Source: Microvirga terricola (GTDB lineage Bacteria; Pseudomonadota; Alphaproteobacteria; Rhizobiales; Beijerinckiaceae). Taken from it: 64,000 nucleotides of DNA. The stretch covers positions 620,001-684,000 of the forward strand of contig NZ_JAATJS010000001.1 in assembly GCF_011777495.1 (NCBI RefSeq). Reading direction: 5' to 3'. Position numbers and translations under genes: made by a program. Of the stretch, positions 50,599 to 58,978 are shown piece by piece (the first letter of the stretch is position 1; each line of letters opens with the position of its first letter). The notes beneath the pieces are model-generated. The model was not told the origin of the DNA. It was given only the letters and a program-made list of their open reading frames with translations, and searched no databases.

Positions 50599-51302
50599 GG
50601 CCGGAAACTTGTCGGTTGCGCCGGGCGCGGGCCCGCGCCGGCAGGAGAAGCGGAAGATGAGGACGGCTCGGGACGCTCGAAGGTGGTGCGGACCCGGCCC
50701 TTGAAATGCATGACCTTGCCGTTTTCGAGCACTTCGAGCCCGGTGGCTTCGACGAGGCCGTTGGTGAGCACCACGGTGACGGGCTCTTCGGACAGGACCG
50801 TGCCGGCCTTGAAATCCACGAAGGCGGATTGCAGGCGCACCTCCTGGCCGTTTTCCGTGCGGACGCGGACGTCCTGGCGCAGATTCATCTGCTCTTTCTG
50901 GGTGTCGAGCACGCCGACGCTCGCTTCGAGCCGGGCGAGGCCGCCCTTGTCGTCGGTGGCGATGCGCGCGCGCAGGTCCTTCAGTTCCACGAAATTGGGC
51001 TTGCGCACATCCTGCGTCGCGGCGCTGGCTGTCACCTCATAGGGGCGGTTGTCGTTGCGAAAGCCGGTCAGCTTCGGGCTTTCCATGGTGACATTGGTGC
51101 CGCTGACCGAAATCGGCCCCATGGTGAGGCCCTTGATGCTGCGGAAGGGGTCGAAATACGCGATCAGAAGGATCGCACTCATCGCGAGAAGGGAGCCCAA
51201 GGGGATCGCCTTCTTGGCGAAGCGCACCCAGCGGGAATGGCGTTGGGCGGCGGAGAAGTCGCGTGAACGCGCGCCCGGCCGCGCAGCCAGGCCCTCACTC
51301 AT
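50595..51302 (-). CDS. lptC: LPS export protein LptC
   Basis: A 235-residue inner-membrane LptC. One membrane segment (about residues 37-56: GSLLAMSAILLIAYF) anchors a periplasmic jellyroll containing VSGTNVTMESPKLTGF and the repeat-like YEVTASAATQDV. LptC passes LPS from LptBFG to LptA. The ATG at 51302 has GAGGG eight bases upstream; an in-frame ATG at 51368 would add 22 residues. The Ser/Pro-rich tail after residue 210 is not part of the fold. It starts the lptC-lptA-lptB series. Confidence 0.9.
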   Translation of the reverse strand: MSEGLAARPGARSRDFSAAQRHSRWVRFAKKAIPLGSLLAMSAILLIAYFDPFRSIKGLTMGPISVSGTNVTMESPKLTGFRNDNRPYEVTASAATQDVRKPNFVELKDLRARIATDDKGGLARLEASVGVLDTQKEQMNLRQDVRVRTENGQEVRLQSAFVDFKAGTVLSEEPVTVVLTNGLVEATGLEVLENGKVMHFKGRVRTTFERPEPSSSSASPAGAGPRPAQPTSFRP

Positions 51303-51431
51303 CGTGATGCCCTCAAGTCCCGCCAATTTTTCAAAGCCCCTTGCGTCTCGCGCCTGGAACAGTGCCATGGCCTCGAGCCATGGCGATGTTATGACGGAGA
51401 TAGGTTTTATGGGCGAAAGTTTAAGACCCCG

Positions 51432-52046
51432 TCAACTATGGGCAAAGATATCCGTTTCCGGCCAGCCAATGAGGTCGAGCTGCGACCGGGTCGGCAGGAA
51501 ATGGAAACACTGATGCGCGATGCCGAGCCGGTTCTCCCGCTCCAGCATCCGATCCAGTTTTTCCTTCAGCGCATGGAGATGCAGCACGTCCGAGGCGGCA
51601 TAATCGAGCTGCGCCTGGGTGAGAGTGTCCGCGCCCCAGTCGGAGGATTGCTGCTGCTTGGAGAGTTCGACCCCCAAAAGCTCCCGCACCAGGTCTTTCA
51701 GCCCGTGGCGGTCGGTGTATGTGCGCGCCAGTCGTGAGGCGATCTTGGTGCAATAGACCGGGCGCGGCATGACCCCGAAGGTGTGGAACAGCACCGCGAG
51801 GTCGAACCGGGCGAAGTGGAAGATTTTGACCACGCTCTCGTCGGCCAAAACGCGGATCAGGTTTTCCGGGCGCGGGCCGTCTTTGAGGATCTGCACCACA
51901 TCCGCCGTGCCGTCGCCGGTGGAGATCTGCACGACGCAGAGCCGGTCGCGATGCGGGTTGAGACCCAAGGTCTCCGTATCGATGGCGATGGCCGGGCCGG
52001 GCCGGTAATCCGCGGGCAGGTCGCCGCGATGGAAGCGCGTTGTCAT
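51432..52046 (-). CDS. RNase D-like 3'-5' exonuclease
   Basis: A 204-residue DnaQ-fold exonuclease of the short alphaproteobacterial RNase D type, without HRDC domains. AIDTETLGL (DEDD motif I), FHFARFDLAVL (motif II) and YAASDVLHLHAL (motif III with the Tyr of DEDDy) are present. It trims RNA 3' ends. The ATG at 52046 gives the normal length; an upstream in-frame start would add 40 residues. It lies 129 bases upstream of lptC in the same direction, as in related genomes. Confidence 0.92.
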   Translation of the reverse strand: MTTRFHRGDLPADYRPGPAIAIDTETLGLNPHRDRLCVVQISTGDGTADVVQILKDGPRPENLIRVLADESVVKIFHFARFDLAVLFHTFGVMPRPVYCTKIASRLARTYTDRHGLKDLVRELLGVELSKQQQSSDWGADTLTQAQLDYAASDVLHLHALKEKLDRMLERENRLGIAHQCFHFLPTRSQLDLIGWPETDIFAHS

Positions 52047-52130
52047 CCGAGTGGTCCAGGGAATGCGAATGTCCGAAATCTTTGAAAACAGGCTGTAACC
52101 TGTCTCGGCCCCGGCATCAACGGACGAGAA

Positions 52131-52152
52131 AAACCCCGCGAGAGCGGGGTTT
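52131..52152 (-). terminator. intrinsic terminator after cytochrome b561
   Basis: AAACCCCGC and GCGGGGTTT pair perfectly with a 4-base loop; on the minus strand the stem ends in GGGGTTTTTCTCG. It lies 17 bases after the stop of the cytochrome gene and separates it from the RNase D gene. Confidence 0.85.
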
Positions 52153-52168
52153 GGGGAAAAGAGCAATT

Positions 52169-52681
52169 CTACCCGGCGGACAGGCTCATGCGCTTGAGAA
52201 GCCCATCCCGCAAGACGAAGTGGTGCCAGAGCGCGACAAGGGCATGCAGGCCCGCCAGAATCAGGATGATCGTCCCACCCGTCTCGTGCAGATCCCCGAT
52301 CAGGCCGGGCGGCCCCTGCACGGCGCTCGTCAGGTTCGGCAGGGGATAGCCCAAAAGGGTCACGGGCACGCCCATGCGCGAGGCGGCATACCAGCCGGAG
52401 AGCGGCAGGCCGATCATGAAGAGATAGAGCACCCCGTGTCCGAGCTTCGCCGCGATCTTCATGAACGGGCCCGTGCTTTCGGGCAGGGCCGGCGTGCCCT
52501 TGAAGAGCCGGATGAGAAGGCGCGGCACCACCAACGTCAGCACCGAGAGCCCAAAGGCGAAATGCAGAACCGGCGGATTGGCCCGCACGCTGCGCCCGCC
52601 CTCGCCCGTGAACCAGGCGGCGACGATGAGAAGCGCGACAAGCCAGTGCAGAACGATGAGAGCGCGGGGATAACGGGTCAT
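52169..52681 (-). CDS. cytochrome b561 family protein
   Basis: A 170-residue di-heme membrane protein with four helices (about residues 8-25, 38-58, 80-98, 132-155). Conserved His residues at VLHWLVAL, LHFAFGLS, GHGVLYLF and LHALVALWHH fit heme ligands in the CybB/YodB group, which move electrons from quinol or to superoxide. It starts with ATG at 52681 and is followed by a strong terminator, so it is a single-gene unit. Confidence 0.9.
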   Translation of the reverse strand: MTRYPRALIVLHWLVALLIVAAWFTGEGGRSVRANPPVLHFAFGLSVLTLVVPRLLIRLFKGTPALPESTGPFMKIAAKLGHGVLYLFMIGLPLSGWYAASRMGVPVTLLGYPLPNLTSAVQGPPGLIGDLHETGGTIILILAGLHALVALWHHFVLRDGLLKRMSLSAG

Positions 52682-52793
52682 GACGATGTCTCCAGTCCCC
52701 TCATGCTGGCTCAGCTTGTGCGGCGCAGCAAATTACAAGTTTGTAATAATTCTAAAGTGCATCGTTTCCGAGCCCGCTGCGCCCGCTTGTGGG

Positions 52794-52920
52794 CTCAGGA
52801 CAGATCGTACCAGACGCCATCCTGCGTGCAGATGACGAAATTGCCCTTTCGAGTCTCTCCGCCACCCTTCCATTCCTGCTCGACGACGCGGCAGGACATC
52901 CGCCTTGTTCAGATGGCCAA
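52794..52920 (-). pseudogene. duplicate 3' end of the gene at 54379 (direct repeat, left copy)
   Basis: About 127 bases here match 54377-54507 closely, including GCTCAGGACAGATCGTACCA and the CCACCCTTCCATTCCTGCTC stretch. On the minus strand they encode the last 40 residues of that neighbour (up to YDLS and stop) but with a 4-base deletion (GACATC-CGCC against GACATCCCCTCCGCC). No body of a gene lies upstream. The copy sits 100 bases before the M20 gene. With 52682-53018 otherwise empty, this explains the gap. Confidence 0.82.
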
Positions 52921-53018
52921 GGGACAGCCCGTCCCCGCTGTGTTACTCACTTTTCCCGCGTTCCGACGGACTTCAGAGGTTGGCGGGGCGTCCGGAGCCT
53001 CTCCTTTCAGAAAGCCCC

Positions 53019-54307
53019 ATGACATCCATGCTTCCAAAAAACCGTCGCTTGCACTCCGCCCTTCTCGCCGTGGCCATGGTCGCCGCCGCCGGCCCCTCAC
53101 TGGCAGAGCCGGTTACAGCCATTCATGACCTCGCCAAGCAGCAGCAGCAGCCGCTGCTGGATACCCTTCGCGATCTGGTTGCCATCGAGTCGGGCAGCAA
53201 GGACCTGGAGGGTCTGGCCAAGATCGCCGACCTGATCGCCGATCGCCTGAAGCAGCTCGGCGGTAAGGTCGAGCTGATCCAGCCGACCGACATCTACCGC
53301 ATGGACGACACGCCCGAGAAGGTTGGCGCCATGGTGAAGGCCGAATTCCAGGGCACCGGCAAGGCCAAGATCATGCTCATCGCGCACATGGACACCGTCT
53401 ATCTGCGTGGCATGCTCAAGGATCAGCCGTTCCGCATCGATGGCGACAAGGCGTACGGCCTAGCCATTGCCGACGACAAGCAAGGCATCGCCACCATCCT
53501 GCACGCCATTGCGATGCTGCAAAAGCTTGGTTTCAAGGACTATGGCACCCTCACCGTACTGATCAACGGCGACGAGGAGATCAGCTCGCCGGGCGCACGC
53601 GGCACCATCACCCAGCTTGCCTCCGACCAAGATGCTGTCCTGTCGTTTGAGTCTGGTGGCACCGACGGAAGTCTGCGCCTCGCCACCAGCGGTATCGGTG
53701 CGGCGTACCTCACCGTGCAGGGTAAGGCCTCGCACGCCGGCGCCCGGCCCGAGGGCGGTGTCAACGCGCTTTACGAACTCTCGCATCAGCTGCTGCAGCT
53801 GAAGGACCTGTCGCAGAACGAGCGCGGCCTGAAGCTGAACTGGACAGTGTCGCAGGCGGGCACCAACCGCAACGTAATCCCCGCAGAGGCGACAGCGCAG
53901 GCCGATGCCCGGGCGCTGAAAATCTCCGACTTCGACCAGCTGCAGGCGACGCTGCAGGAGCGCATCAAGAACAAGTTGCTGCCCGAGGCCAAGGTGCAGC
54001 TGAAGTTCGAGGTGCGCCGCCCGCCACTGGAGGCCACCGATGCCTCGCGCAAGCTGTCTTCACACGCCAAGGCGATCTACGATGAGATCGGCGTGCCGAT
54101 GAAGGTGCTGGATGTCGCCACCGGAGGCGGCACCGATGCGGCCTTCGCGGGCGTGAAGGCCAAGGGCGCAGTCATTGAAGGATTCGGTCTGAGGGCTTCG
54201 GAGCGCATTCGAATGATGCCGAGTACATTCAGATCGGGAGCATTGTCCCGCGTCTTTATCTGGCCACGTGGCTGATCATGGACGTTTCGCGGGACAAGGT
54301 GAAGTAA
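53019..54307 (+). pseudogene. M20 glutamate carboxypeptidase gene with a frameshift
   Basis: An exported M20 zinc peptidase like carboxypeptidase G2. The signal peptide MTSMLPKNRRLHSALLAVAM continues to SLAEP. Metal-site blocks are IAHMDTVYLRG, YGLAIADDKQG, INGDEEISSPG and VATGGGTDAAFAG. At a GGG run (54193-54195) the frame slips: the open frame ends at 54275 with an unrelated tail, while one added base gives GFGAHSNDAEYIQIGSIVPRLYLATWLIMDV and a stop at 54307, the proper family C-terminus with its last metal His. One missing G in a homopolymer could be mutation or sequencing error. Codon and base use look different from neighbours, and direct repeats flank it. Confidence 0.85.
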
Positions 54308-54376
54308 GGGGCGTCCCTGACGCGCCATGGCAGCCTCTGTCATGGCGCGTTTTCCAAGTGGTTCTGTCGCAAAGCG

Positions 54377-54507
54377 GCTCAGGACAGATCGTACCAGATG
54401 CCGTCCTGTATGCAGATGACGAAATTGCCCTTCCGGGTCTCTCCGCCACCCTTCCATTCCTGCTCGACGACGCGGCAGGACATCCCCTCCGCCTTGTTTA
54501 GATGGCC
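54377..54507. repeat. direct repeat, right copy
   Basis: Same sequence as 52794-52920, here forming the real 3' end of the minus-strand gene 54379-55113. The two copies lie about 1.58 kb apart in the same orientation and bracket the M20 gene. Confidence 0.82.
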
Positions 54508-55113
54508 TAGGGAGACCTTTCCCGAAGCGCCGCTTTCGGCGTTGCGCCAGACCGCGCTTCGGCCTCCATTGACGATCGACAGGATCGCCCGTGCTTCAGC
54601 CGGGCGATCCTCGTCTGGGACAATGCGGTTGGCGGCCCGTGCGGCTTCGGCTTGAGCCATCGCCTGTTCGACCTGACTATCCATGGCGGCCATCTGGCCC
54701 ATGACCATCCCCGTGGAGGCGGCCTGCATGAGGAGGCCTGGCGCGGCAGCGGCGAGCCCGACGCCTCCCGTCATCGCGCCGCCGATGATCGTCGATGCGA
54801 TGTTCATGGCCTGATTCGCCGCCATCTTCGTCATCATGCCCTGAATGGGATTGGCAAGGCGCGGGCGGGCCGTTCGCCCAGCCGCGACGTCGTCGAGCGA
54901 GACCGCAATCTGGCTCAATTTGAATCCGGATTCGGCATCATGGTCCTCTTCGGGCTGAACGCTCTGCGCAAAACTCAGGGCCGTTCCCGCCACCCCCGTC
55001 GGATCGAGACCGGCGGCCGCATTGGCCACCTGCATGCTGGCCGTCTGGTTGCAAGCGATCTGGCCGAAGCACAGCAACACCACGCCCGCTAATTTGCCTG
55101 AAGGGGCCACCAT
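54379..55113 (-). CDS. hypothetical exported (lipoprotein-like) protein
   Basis: A 244-residue protein with no family recognised. The N-terminus MVAPSGKLAGVVLLCFGQIAC is a signal sequence with a weak lipobox around Cys21 (Gln instead of Leu at -3). A Gly/Ala/Met-rich stretch at about residues 95-145 (MMTKMAANQAMNIASTIIGG in part) could be a membrane-inserting hairpin. The C-terminal part has Cys residues (MSCRVVEQEW, VICIQDGIWYDLS) and looks like a small beta domain. GGGAGAG precedes the ATG. Its 3' end is duplicated at 52794. Confidence 0.62.
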   Translation of the reverse strand: MVAPSGKLAGVVLLCFGQIACNQTASMQVANAAAGLDPTGVAGTALSFAQSVQPEEDHDAESGFKLSQIAVSLDDVAAGRTARPRLANPIQGMMTKMAANQAMNIASTIIGGAMTGGVGLAAAAPGLLMQAASTGMVMGQMAAMDSQVEQAMAQAEAARAANRIVPDEDRPAEARAILSIVNGGRSAVWRNAESGASGKVSLGHLNKAEGMSCRVVEQEWKGGGETRKGNFVICIQDGIWYDLS

Positions 55114-55491
55114 TCTCTCCCGCTTATGTCGCGAGATTCATTATCGAGCTTGGAGTGAGGCCGAACTGTTCAAACGACTAGGTTGAGTCCCGCCTAGAGA
55201 GCCAAGGCTGTGACGCTCTCGCTGAAGAGGTGGCAACAACGTCGTGAAGCTTTTGCTTGGATTTTTTGAAGTGCGGGCCGGCGCCCGGCGTGTTCTCGTG
55301 CCGCTCGCCGCAACTCATTGCCGGTTTGGCGATTGTACAGGCAAGTCCGAGCATCGCGACAGCTTCAGAGAGGCTTTTCTCTGATGGCTTTGGGGGCACC
55401 GCCGCCACCTTCCCGCGAGCTTGCGTATCCGGCCTTGGGCGTAAAGGCCGGCCAGTTGAAGCCATCGGAACTTAAGAAACGGAGGTTCGCC
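55114..55491. other. 378-base gap without a supported gene
   Basis: Divergent spacer between the lipoprotein-like gene and the cupin gene. Short open frames occur in both directions but none has a ribosome-binding site plus recognisable content. A GGCCGGCC palindrome lies near 55446-55453. Promoters for both neighbours are probably here but none was clear. Confidence 0.5.
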
Positions 55492-55959
55492 ATGCGTCCC
55501 GTTCTCGTGACTGCTGCTCTCTTCCTCGCCACGACAGGCGGCCTGCTCGCCCAGGAGCACACGGCCGGCCACGCTATGAAGGCCGATCAGCTCAAATGGA
55601 TGCCCGGCCCGCCAGTCCTGCCCAAGGGCGCCGAGTTCGCTGTCCTGTCAGGCGATCCCGGCAAGCCTGGGCCATTCACGATGCGGCTGAAGGTTCCTGC
55701 GGGCTACAAGATCCCCGCGCATAGCCATCCGACCGCGGAGCGGGTCACGGTTATCTCGGGGAATTTCCATGTCGGCATGGGCGACAAGCTCGACGAGGCA
55801 AAGACGGACTCCCTCGAAACAGGCGGCTTCGTCGACCTTCCCGCCAACATGAACCACTACGCTTTCATGAGCACGGGAACCATCGTGCAGATCAATTCGG
55901 AAGGGCCCTTCGTCATCAAATACGTGAACCCGGCCGACGACCCGAGCAAGGCGCAATAG
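55492..55959 (+). CDS. exported cupin-domain protein
   Basis: A 155-residue protein with signal peptide MRPVLVTAALFLATTGGLLAQE and a single cupin. PAHSHPTAERVTVISGNFHVGMG carries two His and a Glu of the first cupin motif (quoted in part), and DLPANMNHYAF carries the His of the second, so metal binding is likely. Periplasmic cupins of this type have no fixed function. GGAGG lies six bases before the ATG at 55492. It converges on the LLM oxidoreductase gene. Confidence 0.88.
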   Translation: MRPVLVTAALFLATTGGLLAQEHTAGHAMKADQLKWMPGPPVLPKGAEFAVLSGDPGKPGPFTMRLKVPAGYKIPAHSHPTAERVTVISGNFHVGMGDKLDEAKTDSLETGGFVDLPANMNHYAFMSTGTIVQINSEGPFVIKYVNPADDPSKAQ

Positions 55960-55993
55960 GGTCGAGGAGGCAACGCGTCTCGCCGGAGAGCGG

Positions 55994-57046
55994 TTACGCA
56001 GTTTCGCGTGCTGACCCGATGGCCTTGCGCACCTCCGGCGCGACCTTCGTGCCCAACAATTCGATCGCCTTCATCAGCTTGGCATGATCCAGCACGCCAA
56101 TCGCCATCTGGATCAAAAAGCGGTCGAAGCGAAAGATCTCGTAGGCCGCCAAAATCTTGTCCGTCACTTCGGCGGGGCTGCCGACAAAGAGCGCGCCGCG
56201 CGGGCCACGGGCGGCATCGAAATGCGCGCGGCTCGTTGGGGGCCATCCGCGCTCGCGCCCGATCCGGTTCATCACCTCGGCCTGCGGAGCATAGAACGTG
56301 TCGGCGGCGTCCTGCGTGGTGTCGGCGACGAAGCCGTGCACGTTGATCGAAGTTTTCAAGCCCGCCGGATCATGGCCCGCGCGCTCGCCCGCCTGCCGAT
56401 AGAGATCGAACAGCGGCGCAAAGCGCGCCGGCTCGCCGCCGATGATGGCGAGCGCCAGCGGCAGGTTGAGCATTCCCGCGCGCACCACGGATTGCGGCGT
56501 GCCGCCGACCGCGATCCAGATCGGCAGCTTGTCTTGATAGGGCCGCGGATAGACGCCGCGATCCGCAATCGGCGGCGTGTGCTGCCCGCCCGGCCAGCTG
56601 ATCCGCTCGTTCTCGTTGAGCTGCATCAGAAGCTGCAGTTTCTCGGCAAAGAGCGTGTCGTAATCGTCGAGGTCATAGCCGAAGAGCGGAAACGACTCGA
56701 TGAAGGAGCCGCGCCCCGCCATGATCTCCGCGCGCCCGCGGCTCAGATTGTCGAGAGTCGCGAATTGCTGGAACACGCGCACGGGATCATCCGAACTCAG
56801 CACCGTCACGGCACTGGTCAGCCGAACATGGTTCGTCTGCGTCGCCGCCGCCGCCAACGCTACCGGCGGCGCGGACACCGCATAATCGGGCCGGTGGTGC
56901 TCGCCGAGCCCAAACACATCGAGCCCCACCTGATCGGCCAGCACAATCTCTTCCACGAGATTGCGCAACCGCTCCGCCGGACTGATCCGCCGCCCCGTCA
57001 CAGGATCGATACCCACGTCACCGAAGGTGTAGACTCCGATTTCCAT
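55994..57046 (-). CDS. LLM class flavin-dependent oxidoreductase
   Basis: A 350-residue bacterial-luciferase-like monooxygenase. [34 protein letters not shown] and [17 protein letters not shown] are the conserved barrel blocks that hold FMN or F420. Such enzymes oxidise varied small molecules with reduced flavin delivered by a partner reductase. AGGAGAAC precedes the ATG at 57046. No flavin reductase gene is adjacent. Substrate unknown. Confidence 0.92.
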   Translation of the reverse strand: MEIGVYTFGDVGIDPVTGRRISPAERLRNLVEEIVLADQVGLDVFGLGEHHRPDYAVSAPPVALAAAATQTNHVRLTSAVTVLSSDDPVRVFQQFATLDNLSRGRAEIMAGRGSFIESFPLFGYDLDDYDTLFAEKLQLLMQLNENERISWPGGQHTPPIADRGVYPRPYQDKLPIWIAVGGTPQSVVRAGMLNLPLALAIIGGEPARFAPLFDLYRQAGERAGHDPAGLKTSINVHGFVADTTQDAADTFYAPQAEVMNRIGRERGWPPTSRAHFDAARGPRGALFVGSPAEVTDKILAAYEIFRFDRFLIQMAIGVLDHAKLMKAIELLGTKVAPEVRKAIGSARETA

Positions 57047-57201
57047 GGGGTAGTTCTCCTAACGAGGGCGATGAGGATGTCACCTCGCTAGCACGGGTAG
57101 CGGCGGGGCTCAAAGGGTGGAGATGCCAATGTGCCAAAAGGCGTCGCTCTACAATTTGGCCTGCGAGCCCACCTCAATAGCCATTGTTCCGCTGTGGGCT
57201 G

Positions 57202-58428
57202 CTACTCCATAGACGGGATCCGGGCTTTCAATGCTAGCAGCCCCATCGTCCAGCCCTTCACGACGCTTGCAACAGCCATCGCGGAAACAAGCAAAGCGGT
57301 GCTGCGGAAGAGACCCTCATAACCACATGCTGCAATCACGGGCGTGCTGAGAAGCGGCGAACAGAACTGGCCGATGAAAACGGAAGCTGTCAGGACACCA
57401 CCAGCCAGTCCTCTTCGCCGGAGCGGAGCAAGCCTCAACGCAAGGATCACGAAGCTTGGCGAGGCCAATGCGTAGCCCGCACCGATGGCCGCGGTCGCCA
57501 CGAACCAGGCCAGGGGCATCGCAGGAAGGGCCAGCAACAGGAAACCGAGAGCCATCGCGCCATAGCCCAGAGCGAAAACGCCAACGTAACCTGTTGCTCG
57601 CTGGATTCGGCCGTACAGCAGCGCGAAGCTGCCGCCTGAGAGCATCAGGATGCCGAGTGCTGAGCCGGTCATCATCGGGCTGTCGTAGCCTGCCGCTTCG
57701 AAGAAGAACGACAACTGGGTCGGCATGACAAAAAAGATCATGTTCGTCGCGGCCTGGAGAAGCGCGAGCAACGCGAAGACGAAGCCCCATGATGAAAGTT
57801 CTGGGACGCTGTCCTCCGGCCTGGCATCAGGATTGGGCGATGTCCGTGGTGGATCGACGATGACCTTCCACATCAACGGCAAGAAGGCCGCGGCAACGCC
57901 ATAGATGACGAACGGCAGACGTGGCGAGACCACCGCGAACCATCCAGCGAGCGAGATAAAGGCGAGACCTCCGAAGTTCCGAGCCGATATCTGAAGTCCC
58001 GTCAGCGTGCCCCGGTCGTCACCGGTGTAGTAGTCGCCGATGAGGGCGGTCTGGGCTGTCATGATGAGGGCGACAGCGAACCCCAAAACCAGGCGGCTGG
58101 CAAAGATGGTTGGAAGGTCGGGAAGGAACAACCCCGCAGAGCCGGCGATCACAAAGAGGATGACCCCGGCAAGGAGCATCTGACGCCGACCACACCGATC
58201 AGCAACAAGGCCAGCGAACGGCGCGCAGAGCGCGACGCTTAGTGAGGGTGCGGGCACGAGCAGGCGCACCAGCATCGCAGCGTTCGGATCATCCGCGAAC
58301 AGGCGCTCGAGTCCCGGTAGCGCGGGACTGATCGTGGCATTGGCCATGGTGGTGAGCGCTGCTGCCATCAGCAGCGCCACTGCTCGCGGATCTCGCCATA
58401 CAGGCCCATAGGATGGATTGCGCACCAT
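57202..58428 (-). CDS. MFS transporter under a MerR-type promoter
   Basis: A 408-residue 12-TM transporter. ISPALPGLERLF in helix 1 and APFAGLVADRCGRRQMLL in loop 2-3 mark a DHA1-like drug pump; TGLQISARNFGGLAFISL is the helix 5 region. AGGAG lies five bases before the ATG at 58428. The divergent MerR gene and the 19-base-spaced promoter between them (58463-58493) indicate that the regulator switches this gene on when it meets its ligand. Substrate unknown. Base composition is slightly more even than in the core genes, so recent acquisition is possible. Confidence 0.88.
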   Translation of the reverse strand: MVRNPSYGPVWRDPRAVALLMAAALTTMANATISPALPGLERLFADDPNAAMLVRLLVPAPSLSVALCAPFAGLVADRCGRRQMLLAGVILFVIAGSAGLFLPDLPTIFASRLVLGFAVALIMTAQTALIGDYYTGDDRGTLTGLQISARNFGGLAFISLAGWFAVVSPRLPFVIYGVAAAFLPLMWKVIVDPPRTSPNPDARPEDSVPELSSWGFVFALLALLQAATNMIFFVMPTQLSFFFEAAGYDSPMMTGSALGILMLSGGSFALLYGRIQRATGYVGVFALGYGAMALGFLLLALPAMPLAWFVATAAIGAGYALASPSFVILALRLAPLRRRGLAGGVLTASVFIGQFCSPLLSTPVIAACGYEGLFRSTALLVSAMAVASVVKGWTMGLLALKARIPSME

Positions 58429-58462
58429 GACGCTCCTCTTGATCGAATTGAAGATTCGAGAG

Positions 58463-58493
58463 AGGGTACGACTTCAAGTCGACTTGAGGTCAA
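58463..58493 (-). promoter_or_regulatory. MerR-type promoter with palindromic operator
   Basis: On the minus strand TTGACC (58493-58488) and TACCCT (58468-58463) are 19 bases apart, the long spacer typical of MerR-activated promoters. The spacer contains TCAAGTCGACTTGA, a perfect 14-base palindrome (58474-58487). It drives the MFS gene and partly overlaps the upstream region of the MerR gene, allowing autoregulation. Confidence 0.75.
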
Positions 58494-58495
58494 GC

Positions 58496-58942
58496 ATGCA
58501 AATTTTAGATATTGGGGAGGTAGCGGAACGATCGGGCGTGCCGCCCTCGGCACTGCGCTATTATGAGGAGATCGGCCTGATCCAATCCATCCGCCGGCAT
58601 GGACTTCGGCGACAATTCGAGGCCGACGTCCTCCTAAAGCTGTCCCTGATCGAACTTGGGAAGACGGCCGGCTTTTCGCTCACGGAGGTCGCGAACATGT
58701 TCGGGGAGGACGGCCGGCCCGACATCCCCCGCGATCAGTTGCGCGCCAAGGCGGACGATTTACAGCGACAGATGCTCGACCTGCGATTGTTGCGGGACGC
58801 CCTTCGGCATGTTGCCGATTGTCCCGCCCCATCGCATCTGGAATGCCCAACCTTCCGTAAGCTCCTGAAGGCGACGCGCAGACGCGTCACTCGTCCGTCC
58901 TCCAAGATCAGACGTCGCGGAAGCTCACAGCTTGGCGAATAG
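58496..58942 (+). CDS. MerR family transcriptional regulator
   Basis: A 148-residue MerR regulator. DIGEVAERSGVPPSALRYYEEIGLIQSI is the winged-helix HTH (given in part), followed by the coiled dimerisation helix with LRAKADDLQRQMLDL. Near the end CPAPSHLECPTF holds two Cys that could sense thiols or metals, but it lacks the four-Cys cluster of SoxR. The basic tail is extra. It diverges from the MFS gene and probably activates it from the palindrome at 58474-58487. The start at 58496 lies directly after the operator, which leaves little room for a ribosome-binding site (AGGTCAAGC). Confidence 0.9.
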   Translation: MQILDIGEVAERSGVPPSALRYYEEIGLIQSIRRHGLRRQFEADVLLKLSLIELGKTAGFSLTEVANMFGEDGRPDIPRDQLRAKADDLQRQMLDLRLLRDALRHVADCPAPSHLECPTFRKLLKATRRRVTRPSSKIRRRGSSQLGE

Positions 58943-58978
58943 CGCGTGAACAGCTTCCGGGCGCTGGCGGAGACGGCC

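Noticed and set aside
52682-53018. A separate small gene upstream of the M20 peptidase
   Set aside because: The open frame there is the duplicated 3' end of the gene at 54379 read on the wrong strand.
55178-55465. Minus-strand frame of 95 codons in the gap before the cupin gene
   Set aside because: No ribosome-binding site, no recognisable content and Ser/Arg/Pro-rich shadow composition.
58496-58942. SoxR identity for the MerR regulator because the operator resembles a SoxR box
   Set aside because: Only two of the C-terminal cysteines are present, spaced nine apart, so the 2Fe-2S site of SoxR is absent.
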